A DNA stretch of 64,000 nt from Fodinibius sp052060035 (GTDB lineage: Bacteria > Bacteroidota > Rhodothermia > Balneolales > Balneolaceae). The translations under genes were made by a program, and so were the position numbers. Every line of letters starts with the position of its first letter. Positions within the stretch are counted from its first letter, which is position 1. Below, piece by piece: positions 1 to 9,301 of the stretch. A model generated the notes under the pieces. That model did no database searches. It saw only the letters and a list, made by a program, of their open reading frames with translations, and was not told the origin of the DNA. The stretch lies in the NCBI RefSeq assembly GCF_052060035.1, contig NZ_JBPOEA010000011.1:32223-96222 (forward strand). The letters run 5' to 3'.

Positions 1-273
1 TGCATTAGTATAGGATTCCACACTCTGCTCATAATCCCCTTTAAAATAATTGATCGTTCCTTTCTCCAGAGCATAAAGCACACGATCTTTAGCCTCATAA
101 ATATCATTTTCCTTTAAACTATCGGCAATATGATCGGCTTTTTCATACTCACCTGACTGAAAAGACGATCGCATCTGTTTTTGACCATTCATCAATTTTT
201 GCGAACCACATCCTGTTATAAGTCCAGCAAAAACCAATAATACTATCCCTCTTGCTATTTGTTTATTAAACAT
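1..273 (-). CDS. Partial TPR-like lipoprotein, 3' end off window
   Basis: An open frame reads leftward from an ATG at 271-273 and is still open at position 1, so the C-terminus is missing. The N-terminus is a lipoprotein signal: basic start, hydrophobic stretch, then the lipobox LITGC at about residue 22. The mature part (SGEYEKADHIADSL, then FKGDYEQSVESY) looks like helical TPR-type repeats. It lies 179 bases downstream of the LpoB-like gene on the same strand, so both may belong to one envelope operon. I infer a periplasm-facing lipoprotein that partners LpoB-like proteins; the exact family is not certain. Confidence 0.7.
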   Translation of the reverse strand, partial: MFNKQIARGIVLLVFAGLITGCGSQKLMNGQKQMRSSFQSGEYEKADHIADSLKENDIYEAKDRVLYALEKGTINYFKGDYEQSVESYTNA

Positions 274-452
274 AAACTGACCCTCATGTAATGAACCTTG
301 TAATTAATTAACCCGAGCAGGTTAATGTCGCACCCCTAACCTGTCATGTTTTATTTAACCAACGAACTTCTATTAATCTCTCTAATCCCTAAACAGGTGT
401 TCAAACCCGTCAAAAAAAATCCAAATTGCTCTACGAAAAAAGCTTTAACGAA

Positions 453-1049
453 TCACCATTTTACTTTACTTCGCTCAATCATCTTCTTGATTTTTTTGTT
501 ACCTATCCAAGCCTTTCTATTAGATTCAACATTAATCAATTCAAGATTGACAGTATAAAACTTGGCAGCTTGGGTGCCATCTAAATTCTTATCAATGTTG
601 GCCTCTATATTACCCACCAACATATAGTCTGCCCCCATTTCTTGAGCAAGTGAAGCTGCAGATTCGTATGATGCATGTTGCTGTTGATCGTCGCGCTCAG
701 CTCGAATCTGATTACGTTGATCGGGGTCGGCAACAATCTCCACTTTCTGGCTGTTAACAATAGCACGCTCCATTTCTTTAATAAAAATATCCGTGCGTAT
801 ATGTTCGGTGGTATTATTCCTGATATTTCCTACAATTAACACCGGTGAATCCACATTCTGCAACCACGCAGCTGAAAGAATATCAGACGTCATGTCCTCA
901 GCCACCATTCGAGCATCGGTATCATTCCATTTGCCTGACAGATCCGATTGTGAACCAGGATCCACTCTTTGTACACTTTGTGAAGGTCCACATCCCCCAA
1001 AAAGAAATGCTACAATTAACGTACTTAAAATAATTCTTGAAAAGCTCAT
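453..1049 (-). CDS. lpoB: LpoB-like penicillin-binding protein activator lipoprotein
   Basis: 198 residues with the lipobox FGGC at about residues 17-20, predicting an outer-membrane lipoprotein. The mature part follows the LpoB/CsgG-like pattern: SGKWNDTDARMVAEDM near residue 38, then VLIVGNIRNNTTEHI, then MGADYMLVGNIE, then AWIGNKKIKK near the end. In proteobacteria LpoB activates the peptidoglycan synthase PBP1b; in this lineage the role is only inferred. The partial TPR lipoprotein lies directly downstream. Upstream (1050-1326) is an AT-rich 277-base gap that should hold divergent promoters for this gene and the gene at 1327; no clear hairpin was seen in it. Confidence 0.8.
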   Translation of the reverse strand: MSFSRIILSTLIVAFLFGGCGPSQSVQRVDPGSQSDLSGKWNDTDARMVAEDMTSDILSAAWLQNVDSPVLIVGNIRNNTTEHIRTDIFIKEMERAIVNSQKVEIVADPDQRNQIRAERDDQQQHASYESAASLAQEMGADYMLVGNIEANIDKNLDGTQAAKFYTVNLELINVESNRKAWIGNKKIKKMIERSKVKW

Positions 1050-1326
1050 AGGTCGACTCTCTTAAGTTTATTTATGATTTACCCCGCTTTATTTTAACAC
1101 CATTGAACATGCTATTTTTCAGAAAACATTTCAAATGGAAAATCTTTTTGTGCAAAGTTCCAACTATTTTTTTCGAAAACACCTTATTTTCTTTTGCAAA
1201 ACAATCTAACTATATAATTATTTGGTTGTCAAAAACCCACTAAACTAAAACTCAAATGTTTGTAACTTTCCTACTTTGATGTTACCATTTATCAAAGTAA
1301 TTCATCTAACCCGAGAGATTTAAGTT

Positions 1327-2964
1327 ATGGTCAAATACACCATTAAAAATATTTTCTGTTCTATATTAATCTCCTTGTTCGTGGTCATGGGTATATCATT
1401 CAATGATGCACAAGCCCAAGACTTTGAAGAGTGGAAAGAGAACTATCTTCAGGAATTCCAGGAATTTCAAAATAAGTACGACAGGGAATTCTATGAGATG
1501 CTACAAAAAGAGTGGGAAGACTATAAGTCGGAGCATAGCCCGGATTTCTATGAAAAACCAAAGCCCAAAACAATCCCTGTTGTTAAAGAACCCGCCTCAC
1601 CGGATCCCACACCTAAAAAACCAAAGGAAGAAAACGATCCAAAAGCGAAAGAGCCCCAACTCAAAAGTAATCAGCAATCTCCGGAAACGGAACAACCTCA
1701 AAAAGAAAATAAACAAAGTACTTCTGAATCGAAGAAAGAGAAACAAATAAAAACTGAAACAGATCGGGAGCTTAAGGCTAAATCCGAATCTTTTAAGCCC
1801 TCTAAAGGCCTAACCACAAAATTTGACCCCAATATTGATAAAGCGGAAGTTCGTTCCAAGCAGTTGCAATATTTTGGTATCCCTATCAGCTACAAATATT
1901 ATGCAGCCTATGAAAAAGATTTAGAAAAGCCGATAAACCGAGAAGCTATTGCTGAATTTTGGAAGCACCTAAGTACAAAAGATTATCCTTCTTTTCTGAA
2001 TCAGATTCAGCAGGTTCGTACCGAACTGTCGTTAAATGATTTCGGATATGCCCAGTTACTACATAACATCGGCACTCAAATTTATGGAGCAAAGAGCAAT
2101 GAGGCTACATTATTTACATGGTTTATGCTAACACAATCCGGATTTGGGACCAAGTTGGCTTATAAAAACCATAAGGTTCATCTTTTAGTTAAAGCCACTC
2201 CGCACGTTTTCCGAAAGTCGTTAACTATGGATGGTTCAAAATATTATGACATTCAATTAGGCGATCATCATCCAACTCTTCCCGAAAGTTTTTATACCTA
2301 TAAAGGCAAGCATACCCAAAAAGAAGAACACCCCCTCAATCTTCTTTTCAAAGGACTACCAATACTCGATCAAGAACAGAAGCAACGAACGTTAGAATTT
2401 ACCTTCAGGGACTCCTCTTATTCAATCAACATTCCTGTTAACATTCAATCTGTCAACTATTTTAAGAACTACCCTCAAGCTGATTTGGACTTATATTTCA
2501 GTAGTCAAATAGATAATAATGAGTCTCATTCTCAGTTAGTCAAATCTTTGAAACCTCTTTTAGAGGGAAAATCTACACTCGAACAGGTAAACCTATTACT
2601 CCGTTTTACGCAGCGCTCCTTTGATTATCAAACCGATACTGAGCAGTTCAATACTGAAAAAAAGATGTTCCCTGTAGAAACGCTTTACTACCCGGCATCG
2701 GACTGTGATGACCGCGCAATTATGCTTGGCTATCTGCTTGATAAACTGACCGATCTCGATTATATCGTAGTGCGATATCCTGGCCATTTAACCCTGGCTG
2801 TTCACTTTCCCGATGAAGAACCAAGTGGTGAACGCATTAACAACCCTGTTATCCATAATGGGAAACGTTATTATGTTTCAGATCCCACATACTTTGGCGC
2901 TGATGCCGGGATGATTATGCCGGATTACCGCGGCATGCAACCGTCTGAAGTATTTGATCGTTAA
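1327..2964 (+). CDS. Secreted transglutaminase-like protein
   Basis: 545 residues. A signal peptide ends near AQAQD (about residue 31). A long linker rich in Lys, Glu, Pro and Gln follows (about residues 70-165). The C-terminal region carries a transglutaminase/cysteine-protease-like core: YPASDCDDRA with the candidate Cys near residue 459, a His in GHLTLAVHF, and an Asp in YYVSDPTYFG, which fits a Cys-His-Asp triad. I infer an exported protein acting on cell-surface substrates, either as protease or crosslinking enzyme. The stop lies 9 bases before the stop of the convergent symporter gene. ATG 1327 is preferred because it begins the signal peptide. Confidence 0.75.
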   Translation: MVKYTIKNIFCSILISLFVVMGISFNDAQAQDFEEWKENYLQEFQEFQNKYDREFYEMLQKEWEDYKSEHSPDFYEKPKPKTIPVVKEPASPDPTPKKPKEENDPKAKEPQLKSNQQSPETEQPQKENKQSTSESKKEKQIKTETDRELKAKSESFKPSKGLTTKFDPNIDKAEVRSKQLQYFGIPISYKYYAAYEKDLEKPINREAIAEFWKHLSTKDYPSFLNQIQQVRTELSLNDFGYAQLLHNIGTQIYGAKSNEATLFTWFMLTQSGFGTKLAYKNHKVHLLVKATPHVFRKSLTMDGSKYYDIQLGDHHPTLPESFYTYKGKHTQKEEHPLNLLFKGLPILDQEQKQRTLEFTFRDSSYSINIPVNIQSVNYFKNYPQADLDLYFSSQIDNNESHSQLVKSLKPLLEGKSTLEQVNLLLRFTQRSFDYQTDTEQFNTEKKMFPVETLYYPASDCDDRAIMLGYLLDKLTDLDYIVVRYPGHLTLAVHFPDEEPSGERINNPVIHNGKRYYVSDPTYFGADAGMIMPDYRGMQPSEVFDR

Positions 2965-2973
2965 GGCAACTAT

Positions 2974-4464
2974 TTACTTTTCAAATTCTACAAAAGCCTC
3001 TTCAATATTTTGGGGCTTTTGCGTAATTCTGCTTACCAGCCATGTTGCCAATAAACTTAACCCAAATGCCGGAATCAGCTCATAAAGATTCTCTTTTAAT
3101 ACGGGAATATAGTACCACACAATTGTCACCACGGTTCCGGTAATCAATCCGGCGAAAATGCCTTTGCGTGTTGTCCCTTTCCAGTAAAGTGCTAATATGG
3201 AAGTAGGGCCAATAGAAGCTCCCAATCCTGCCCATGCAAATAATACCAGCCAAAAAACCAACACTTGAGCAACCAAGCTGAATATTAGTGCAATTGCCAC
3301 CAACGTTACTACCACAATCCGACTGTATTTTACGAGTGTTTTTTGAGAAATCTTTTGCCCCTTCGTTATAATCTTATCATACAAATCGCGAACCACCGAA
3401 GATGCCGCTACCAAAAGCTGAGAATCTGCTGTGGACATGATAGCCGCAAAGATGGAAGCGACCACCACCCCAAAAATTATGGGATGCAAGTGCTCTTGTG
3501 CCAACGCAGGATAGAGATTTTCTGAATCTGCACCCGGCAGTAATTCTATTTCCGGAAAATAAACTCGTCCCGCCAAGCCGATAAAGATTGCCCCCCATCC
3601 CATAAGAACATTCCATATGGTCCCTATTACAGCCGACCACCGCAATTGTTTAGGGTCATCAATAGACATATAACGGGAAAGAATATGCGGATTCCCCGGA
3701 GATCCAAGACCAATACCCAAGAAGCCCAACAGTCCGCCAAAACCAATAGCCAGGGGATCTATAAACCCTGCCTCCATGCTATTTAGTTGTGATAAAACTT
3801 GGGACAATCCTCCCATATCCCAAATAGCAATAAAAGGAAGCACCACCAATGCAAAAACCATAAAGATAGCTTGGAACATATCGGTCAGGCTGACTGCTAA
3901 AAAGCCACCGAGTACCGTATATCCCATAATAATGATAGCCGTGAGAATAATGCCATTTGTTTGCGAAAGCCCAAAGCTTGATGCAAAAGCCTTGCCGCCT
4001 GCCACAAATTGTGCAGAAACATAACTGACCATGAATATTAGAAATACAACAACCAGTGCAATACGCAGATAGCCATTCTTATCATTAAATCGCTCGGCAA
4101 AAAAGTCGGGAACGGTTATACAGTTATATGTTTCTGAGAAATTGCGAAGCCTTCGGGCGTAATACAGAAAAAGAAACAGCTCAACAATCACGTAACCCAT
4201 TACTGCCCAAACTGCCGAAGCCCCCTGGGTATAGGCCATACCCGTTACGCCCACCAACAGCCATGCACTCCGACCAGATACCACCGCCGACAAGGCCACA
4301 ACAAACCGATTAATCTGGCGTCCCCCGATAAAAAACTCGCTGATCCCTTCCGAAGAAAAGCGGGAAGAATATATACCAATGCCCACAAGCAATAACAGAT
4401 ATCCGATAAATGCTCCAACAGCATATTCATTTACCGCAATTGAAATAGCTTGCGTTTCATCCAT
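2974..4464 (-). CDS. Sodium:solute symporter (SSS family)
   Basis: 496 residues with about 13 hydrophobic segments, the usual size for the SSS family. The segment SGRSAWLLVGVTGMAY near residue 63 and the FLGIGLGSPGNPHILSRYMS stretch match PutP-type Na+/proline symporters, and the TADSQLLVAAS stretch near residue 347 is also conserved in that group. Substrate cannot be decided from sequence; proline or another small organic solute is likely, which would suit a salt-loving host. The start ATG overlaps the end of a 32-codon frame upstream, implying translational coupling. Confidence 0.88.
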   Translation of the reverse strand: MDETQAISIAVNEYAVGAFIGYLLLLVGIGIYSSRFSSEGISEFFIGGRQINRFVVALSAVVSGRSAWLLVGVTGMAYTQGASAVWAVMGYVIVELFLFLYYARRLRNFSETYNCITVPDFFAERFNDKNGYLRIALVVVFLIFMVSYVSAQFVAGGKAFASSFGLSQTNGIILTAIIIMGYTVLGGFLAVSLTDMFQAIFMVFALVVLPFIAIWDMGGLSQVLSQLNSMEAGFIDPLAIGFGGLLGFLGIGLGSPGNPHILSRYMSIDDPKQLRWSAVIGTIWNVLMGWGAIFIGLAGRVYFPEIELLPGADSENLYPALAQEHLHPIIFGVVVASIFAAIMSTADSQLLVAASSVVRDLYDKIITKGQKISQKTLVKYSRIVVVTLVAIALIFSLVAQVLVFWLVLFAWAGLGASIGPTSILALYWKGTTRKGIFAGLITGTVVTIVWYYIPVLKENLYELIPAFGLSLLATWLVSRITQKPQNIEEAFVEFEK

Positions 4465-4555
4465 TGTCGCGGAATTTTATGCGATAAGAAAGTGCCACTG
4501 CCAAACCGATAACCAACAGCGGCACAACAAACATTATCAAATAAAATGAAGTCAT
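4457..4555 (-). CDS. Small single-span symporter accessory protein
   Basis: A 32-residue frame on the minus strand starts at the ATG at 4553-4555 and ends in TGA at 4457-4459. It has one hydrophobic helix (YLIMFVVPLLVIGLAVALSY) followed by a short basic tail. Its last codons overlap the symporter start by 8 bases in a different frame. Short membrane proteins encoded immediately before SSS symporters are known and are annotated as symporter small accessory proteins; I place this frame there by size, position and span. It would be missed by any 60-residue cutoff. Confidence 0.7.
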   Translation of the reverse strand: MTSFYLIMFVVPLLVIGLAVALSYRIKFRDNG

Positions 4556-4589
4556 AATTAACAGCTATTGCAATCGTATCAACTATGAA

Positions 4590-5993
4590 TCATGGGAAAA
4601 TACCCATTTGGTTGTAAATAATACCCACCTTGTTAATGGCATTTAAAAATGCCGCAGTGCGCAAATCGATATCATGCGTTTTACGCAGCTCGTTTAATTC
4701 GTTATAAGAATTGATCATCGTCTCTTCGAGACCGGAATCAACCAAATCTTTCTCATCAGCTCCTTGGGCAAGTATCCCCATTTCAGCTTCTGAAAATTTC
4801 CTGTCGGATATATTTTCAATAACATTTAAAATTTTCCGATAACTGCTTTCCTCAAACCGTTTTTCCATGCGTCCAAATCGGACGTGTGATAGGTTTTTCA
4901 ACCATTCAAAATAGGATACTGTTACCCCTCCGGCATTTAGATAACTATCCGGTATGATAAGAGCTCCCTTTTCTTTTAAAATTTCATGAGCCTTATCCGT
5001 TGTTGGACCGTTAGCCGCTTCACCAACAATTTTTGCTTTAATATCAGGTGCATTTTTTTCATTAATCTGATTTTCAAGCGCAGCCGGTACCAAAATATCA
5101 CATTCGGCCTCCAAAACCTTTGTATTACTTTCTAACTCTTTGGTATCACCAAACCCTAAAATTGAACCCGTATCCTCACGATACTCCATCAATTTTTCCA
5201 GATCTATGCCTTCAGAGTCATAAATGGAACCTTCAATTTCTGCCACTCCAACCAAAATGGCACCACCCTGAATCAAATTCTGGGCGGCATGATATCCTAC
5301 ATTCCCAAGTCCCTGAACAACAAAGGTCTTACCTTCCAACCCCGGTTCCAATCCTAAATCTTCCATATCCTGCTTATTCTCACATGCTTCTCGAATACCG
5401 AAATACACCCCGCGTCCGGTTGCTTCGGTTCGGCCCCGCACGCCACCCTGTGGGATAGGTTTTCCTGTCACACATGCTTCGGCATTAATGTCAGATTTTA
5501 GCTGCCGGTAAGTATCTAAAATCCATCCCATTTCACGAGCACCGGTACCGTAGTCCGGAGCAGGGACATCAGATCCGGGCCCTAAAAAATCCTTTTTTAT
5601 CAATTCATACGTATAGCGACGAGTAATACGTTCAATCTCGTCGTCCGAAAAGCGAGTTTTATCAATTTTGATCCCTCCTTTAGCTCCTCCAAAGGGGACA
5701 TCAACAACAGCACATTTATACGTCATTAGCGCTGCCAAAGCCATGGTTTCATCTTCGTTAACAGTCGTACTAAACCGAATTCCGCCTTTGGTGGGTAATT
5801 TGTGATGGCTGTGCTCTACCCGCCAACCATGAATAACTTCTATAGAACCATCATCGCGCTCAAGGGGAAAGGTAATGTGGTACACATTGTTGCATATTTT
5901 AATTTGATCAAGCAGCCCCTGATCAAATTTAGAATATTTTGCTGCTCTGTCGAACGCTCTATTTACTTGGGCAAAAAATTTATAATCGGACAT
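4590..5993 (-). CDS. Glu/Leu/Phe/Val dehydrogenase (glutamate dehydrogenase)
   Basis: About 467 residues from the ATG at 5993; the frame extends to a TTG at 6041, but family members begin near MSDYKFFAQV, so the ATG is preferred. The Glu/Leu/Phe/Val dehydrogenase pattern is clear: KGGIRFS and then DVPFGGAKGGIKID, which holds the catalytic Lys, in the N-terminal substrate domain, and the Rossmann motif VVQGLGNVGYHAA in the C-terminal half. It catalyses reversible oxidative deamination of glutamate (most likely) with NAD(P). It is followed 120 bases downstream by the symporter module on the same strand. Confidence 0.9.
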   Translation of the reverse strand: MSDYKFFAQVNRAFDRAAKYSKFDQGLLDQIKICNNVYHITFPLERDDGSIEVIHGWRVEHSHHKLPTKGGIRFSTTVNEDETMALAALMTYKCAVVDVPFGGAKGGIKIDKTRFSDDEIERITRRYTYELIKKDFLGPGSDVPAPDYGTGAREMGWILDTYRQLKSDINAEACVTGKPIPQGGVRGRTEATGRGVYFGIREACENKQDMEDLGLEPGLEGKTFVVQGLGNVGYHAAQNLIQGGAILVGVAEIEGSIYDSEGIDLEKLMEYREDTGSILGFGDTKELESNTKVLEAECDILVPAALENQINEKNAPDIKAKIVGEAANGPTTDKAHEILKEKGALIIPDSYLNAGGVTVSYFEWLKNLSHVRFGRMEKRFEESSYRKILNVIENISDRKFSEAEMGILAQGADEKDLVDSGLEETMINSYNELNELRKTHDIDLRTAAFLNAINKVGIIYNQMGIFP

Positions 5994-6088
5994 AAAATCG
6001 GAGTTTAACTGATGTAATATTTCAAAATATATTTTTTTCAATTTCTTAGATCGACAATCGCAATATTATTACAGAGTGTCAACATTTA

Positions 6089-6616
6089 TTACCCCTGTTT
6101 AAACATAGCCGTATGTATTTTTTTCCATTGATTTGGCATTCCATCGGTATGCAGCAACATTATTTTTTTTACGGTAAATTGAATGTAAAACTCCCGTCCG
6201 ATATTGTTGAGAATTTTCTCTTTCTGCTCCCGGGTTAAATCTCCATAGATCAAACTAAGATGTGGCATATATTCATCCTTATAGGCATCCGGGCAATCAA
6301 ATAACCGGCAAGCATTTTCATGCAGATGAGTAAGCCCTTCGTTCTGTGCTACATGAATAAATAATGATTGGTAATACGTATCAAGATAACCGGCTTTTGA
6401 AAGTTTTAAATCAAATGGTTTAACTGATGACGCCAATGTGTTGGTCAGTGCCACAAGTTCTGTTTGGGATGCCGTTAACCCTCCAAGCAGTGTTACGTGT
6501 GGCGAAAATACCGGTGTGTCGTGTTTTTTACTGAGCTCCTTAATCCGTTGCTGTAATTTATAAGCTGTTTCTCCGGTCGGTTCCAACCATAGCGAATATG
6601 TTGCAGACTTCTCCAT
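6089..6616 (-). CDS. 2'-5' RNA ligase / cyclic phosphodiesterase family protein
   Basis: 175 residues with the two H-x-T/S-x motifs of the 2H phosphoesterase superfamily: PHVTLLGG near residue 40 and PHLSLIYGD near residue 122. The overall layout resembles plant-type cyclic phosphodiesterases, which open cyclic phosphates on nucleotides or RNA ends. A cytosolic RNA end-processing or nucleotide-turnover role is inferred. It sits alone, 96 bases upstream of the glutamate dehydrogenase start region, on the same strand. Confidence 0.78.
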   Translation of the reverse strand: MEKSATYSLWLEPTGETAYKLQQRIKELSKKHDTPVFSPHVTLLGGLTASQTELVALTNTLASSVKPFDLKLSKAGYLDTYYQSLFIHVAQNEGLTHLHENACRLFDCPDAYKDEYMPHLSLIYGDLTREQKEKILNNIGREFYIQFTVKKIMLLHTDGMPNQWKKIHTAMFKQG

Positions 6617-6721
6617 AACGATGAGTATTTATCACCCTCAATATTGATTTATTGTTTGTTGTGATAATATACAGTAACCTAATCATTTTAAAACCCTGTA
6701 ATTAATTTTAATAACAGTTTT

Positions 6722-7456
6722 CTACGTATTTGGCGGAAGATAAACATGCAAATGATCCGCTGTACCTACATGGCGCATAGTTGATAACCCAAGAAGTTTA
6801 AAAGAATTCTCAAACAACCAATTTTTCCACGTTGGCCGACTTTTTGTACGTAAATCAACAGCATGTACATATCCGGTGGACTGTAGATAATGCAGAGAAT
6901 CATCGTTCTTTGTAAGGCCCAGCTGATGGTAGTCTTCTGGATGGCGCTGTATACCTGTTACCATTATATCGCTATCAGCAAGGGTGACTGTTGTTAAAGC
7001 TACTCGCATTATAGGGTGCAAGGATTGATAATAGGAATGAATTTCTTCGGTCTTCGTATTTAGGCTCGAATAATACAGAACCCCATAAAACGTATACGCA
7101 ATTACCAGTACAACAATGCCGCGAAAAATATACGTGAAAGCCCTTTGGCCCATCCCAAATTTATAGATGAAGATACCCCCATAGGCTAATAATAATACAA
7201 CCGTAGCCAAACACCCGGCCAATAGAGCCAACCATCCGTTTGTTTGGTAGTTTTGGTATATAAGGACTGAAGTTCTAACAAGAAGAAAAAAAGGAAGGAC
7301 TAAACCTATTAAACTAAGAAATATCTTAAAGAGTATTCTCTTCCATAAAGAGAACGATTCGGAAACATGTTTTTTATCAAACTCCTTCAGCTGTTGGTCA
7401 AACTGATCATTTAACTCCTTAATCTGCTTAAAAGACGGGCTTTGTTGAGTACTCAT
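6722..7456 (-). CDS. Membrane protein with conserved C-terminal domain, unknown function
   Basis: 244 residues. A charged N-terminal helix (about 1-38) precedes three hydrophobic spans at about 42-66, 75-98 and 108-128. The soluble C-terminal part has GYVHAVDLRT and then STMRHVGTADHLHVYLPP. The His/Asp spacing and the HLH pair loosely recall LAS-type metallopeptidases (M15 family), but I cannot confirm a catalytic site. Downstream lies the phosphodiesterase-like gene after 105 bases. Function is not known. Confidence 0.6.
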   Translation of the reverse strand: MSTQQSPSFKQIKELNDQFDQQLKEFDKKHVSESFSLWKRILFKIFLSLIGLVLPFFLLVRTSVLIYQNYQTNGWLALLAGCLATVVLLLAYGGIFIYKFGMGQRAFTYIFRGIVVLVIAYTFYGVLYYSSLNTKTEEIHSYYQSLHPIMRVALTTVTLADSDIMVTGIQRHPEDYHQLGLTKNDDSLHYLQSTGYVHAVDLRTKSRPTWKNWLFENSFKLLGLSTMRHVGTADHLHVYLPPNT

Positions 7457-7534
7457 ATTTTATTCAGGCTATGATACAACGGACAATTACGTTTTTGCAC
7501 GACACCTGAAAACAGAAGTTACACCAACCTGAAA

Positions 7535-7566
7535 TAAAAAAAGGGTTCTGGCCGAAACCAGAACCC
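7535..7566 (-). terminator. Intrinsic terminator
   Basis: A perfect 9-bp stem (GGGTTCTGG / CCAGAACCC, 7543-7566) with a 6-base loop. Read on the minus strand it is followed by a run of seven T. It lies 117 bases beyond the stop of the minus-strand gene at 7683 and would end that transcript. Confidence 0.85.
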
Positions 7567-7682
7567 CAGTACAACTCATCACAATCCCTGTTGCTAATTA
7601 AAAAAAATTTGGATAAGAATCCAACACATCTCAGAAATTAACCCATTCAGGGTCATATTCTTTAATACTATAACGACACCTG

Positions 7683-8000
7683 TTAAGCGTGATCCTCATC
7701 AGATTGCAAATAAAAAACGTTCAAAATAAAAAGCACTACTAAACTTCCTAAAAAGCCAAAGACTAAACTTCCGGGCAAGTTAATAAATATGGCTATGCTC
7801 CCCACAACTACAGCGCCAATAACCCCGGCAATAAGATTGGGTATAAGCTCAACCCCCTGTTTCCAGATACTTACCTTGATAAGTGCTCCGGCAACCATTC
7901 CAATAGAAATGAGCCAAAATATCATAGTCCCATTTAATTCTTCCATTTCGTCATATATTTTATTTTGAGATGATTTGCACAAAAAATATACTTTTTTCAT
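7683..8000 (-). CDS. GlsB/YeaQ-like small membrane protein
   Basis: 105 residues, or 87 if translation begins at the internal ATG at 7946 (MEELNGTMIFW), which fits the family better. It has three hydrophobic spans, with GMVAGALIK and then LIAGVIGAVVVGS, the Gly-rich pattern of the transglycosylase-associated (GlsB/YeaQ) family. These are small inner-membrane proteins of poorly defined role, often linked to stress. It is divergent from dinB with 77 bases between the starts. Confidence 0.6.
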   Translation of the reverse strand: MKKVYFLCKSSQNKIYDEMEELNGTMIFWLISIGMVAGALIKVSIWKQGVELIPNLIAGVIGAVVVGSIAIFINLPGSLVFGFLGSLVVLFILNVFYLQSDEDHA

Positions 8001-8077
8001 CGATTTTGGAACTGATATTTTTACAATAGATTTCCCCGAATACCTATATTACTTAGCATACTTTCAATTGCTGTTCC

Positions 8078-9166
8078 ATGGATGACTCCGATATTCGCAA
8101 AATAATTCATATTGATATGGATGCCTTTTATGCATCTGTTGAGCAGCGCGATTTTCCCGAATATCGAGGAAAGCCTCTTATTGTGGGAGGTTCTCCCGAA
8201 GGACGCGGAGTCGTTGCGGCAGCCAGCTACGAAGTACGAAAATATGGCGTCCACTCAGCCATGCCCGCCGCAAAAGCTGTGCGGCTTTGTCCACAGGCTA
8301 TCTTTGTGAAACCCCGCTTCGAGGTTTATCGAAAAGTATCGGAGCAGATTCGAGAAATCTTTTTTGAGTTTACGGACCTCGTTGAGCCGCTTTCGCTGGA
8401 CGAGGCCTACCTTGATGTCACTGAGAATCATATCAATTTGCCTTCGGCAACCCTCATCGCTAAAAAGATCCGCAAACGCATTAAGGAAAAAACACGTCTT
8501 ACCGCATCGGCCGGGGTTGCGCATAATAAATTTCTGGCTAAGGTAGCCTCAGATCTTGATAAACCCGATGGACTTGCAGTGATTTTACCCGAAGATGCTG
8601 AAGACTTCCTGGAAAAGCTGGAAATTGGCGAATTTCATGGAATCGGGGAAGCAACCGAATCCAAAATGAATTCACTGGGCATTCACACGGGAAAAGATTT
8701 AAAGGAGTGGTCGGAAATTGATCTGGTCAACGAGTTTGGCAAAACCGGACGTCATTATTATCGTATCGTTCGCGGGGTTGACAACCGGCATGTAAAGACC
8801 CACCGCATCCGAAAATCTATTGGCAAAGAACGGACGTTTTCTGATGATGTAGAGGACCTGGGCTGGATCAATAATTTTTTGAAGGAACTTGCAGAAAAAA
8901 TTGCTGAGCGCATGCAATCCAAAAATGCCGCAGGGAAGACGGTGACACTCAAGGTACGGTATGATGACTTTGAGACCATCACCCGAAGTACTTCTTTTAG
9001 TCACTATGTCGATGATGCCGATGACATTGCCGACACCGCCATTTCACTGCTCGAAGAAACAGAGGTCGGACAACGAAAAGTGCGCCTGCTCGGTATTACG
9101 CTGTCAAATCTAAACCTCAACGAAAGGGGTATTTTTGAGCAACTGGAAATTCCTTTTGAAAAGTAG
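8078..9166 (+). CDS. dinB: DNA polymerase IV (Y-family)
   Basis: 362 residues, normal length. The Y-family palm is evident: HIDMDAFYASVEQ (first acidic residues, near residue 11), then SYEVRKYGVHSAMP, then the SLDEAYLDVT acidic motif near residue 104. A helix-hairpin-helix/thumb region and little-finger domain follow. It performs error-prone translesion synthesis during replication stress. No LexA-type box was recognised upstream, so SOS control is not shown. Confidence 0.93.
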   Translation: MDDSDIRKIIHIDMDAFYASVEQRDFPEYRGKPLIVGGSPEGRGVVAAASYEVRKYGVHSAMPAAKAVRLCPQAIFVKPRFEVYRKVSEQIREIFFEFTDLVEPLSLDEAYLDVTENHINLPSATLIAKKIRKRIKEKTRLTASAGVAHNKFLAKVASDLDKPDGLAVILPEDAEDFLEKLEIGEFHGIGEATESKMNSLGIHTGKDLKEWSEIDLVNEFGKTGRHYYRIVRGVDNRHVKTHRIRKSIGKERTFSDDVEDLGWINNFLKELAEKIAERMQSKNAAGKTVTLKVRYDDFETITRSTSFSHYVDDADDIADTAISLLEETEVGQRKVRLLGITLSNLNLNERGIFEQLEIPFEK

Positions 9167-9301
9167 CCCTAAATGTACAAAGGTTTATCCTGGCATTTAA
9201 CCCACTTTCCCACTCTTGATACCCATTATTTTTCCTTATCTTTAACAGCTGAAAATAACCCGTTTTAATCCGCCAAAATACGCAGTTAAAATCACTTTCT
9301 G

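Noticed and set aside
7543..7566. Hairpin near 7.55 kb as a riboswitch
   Set aside because: It is downstream of a minus-strand gene and followed by T-run on that strand, so a plain terminator.
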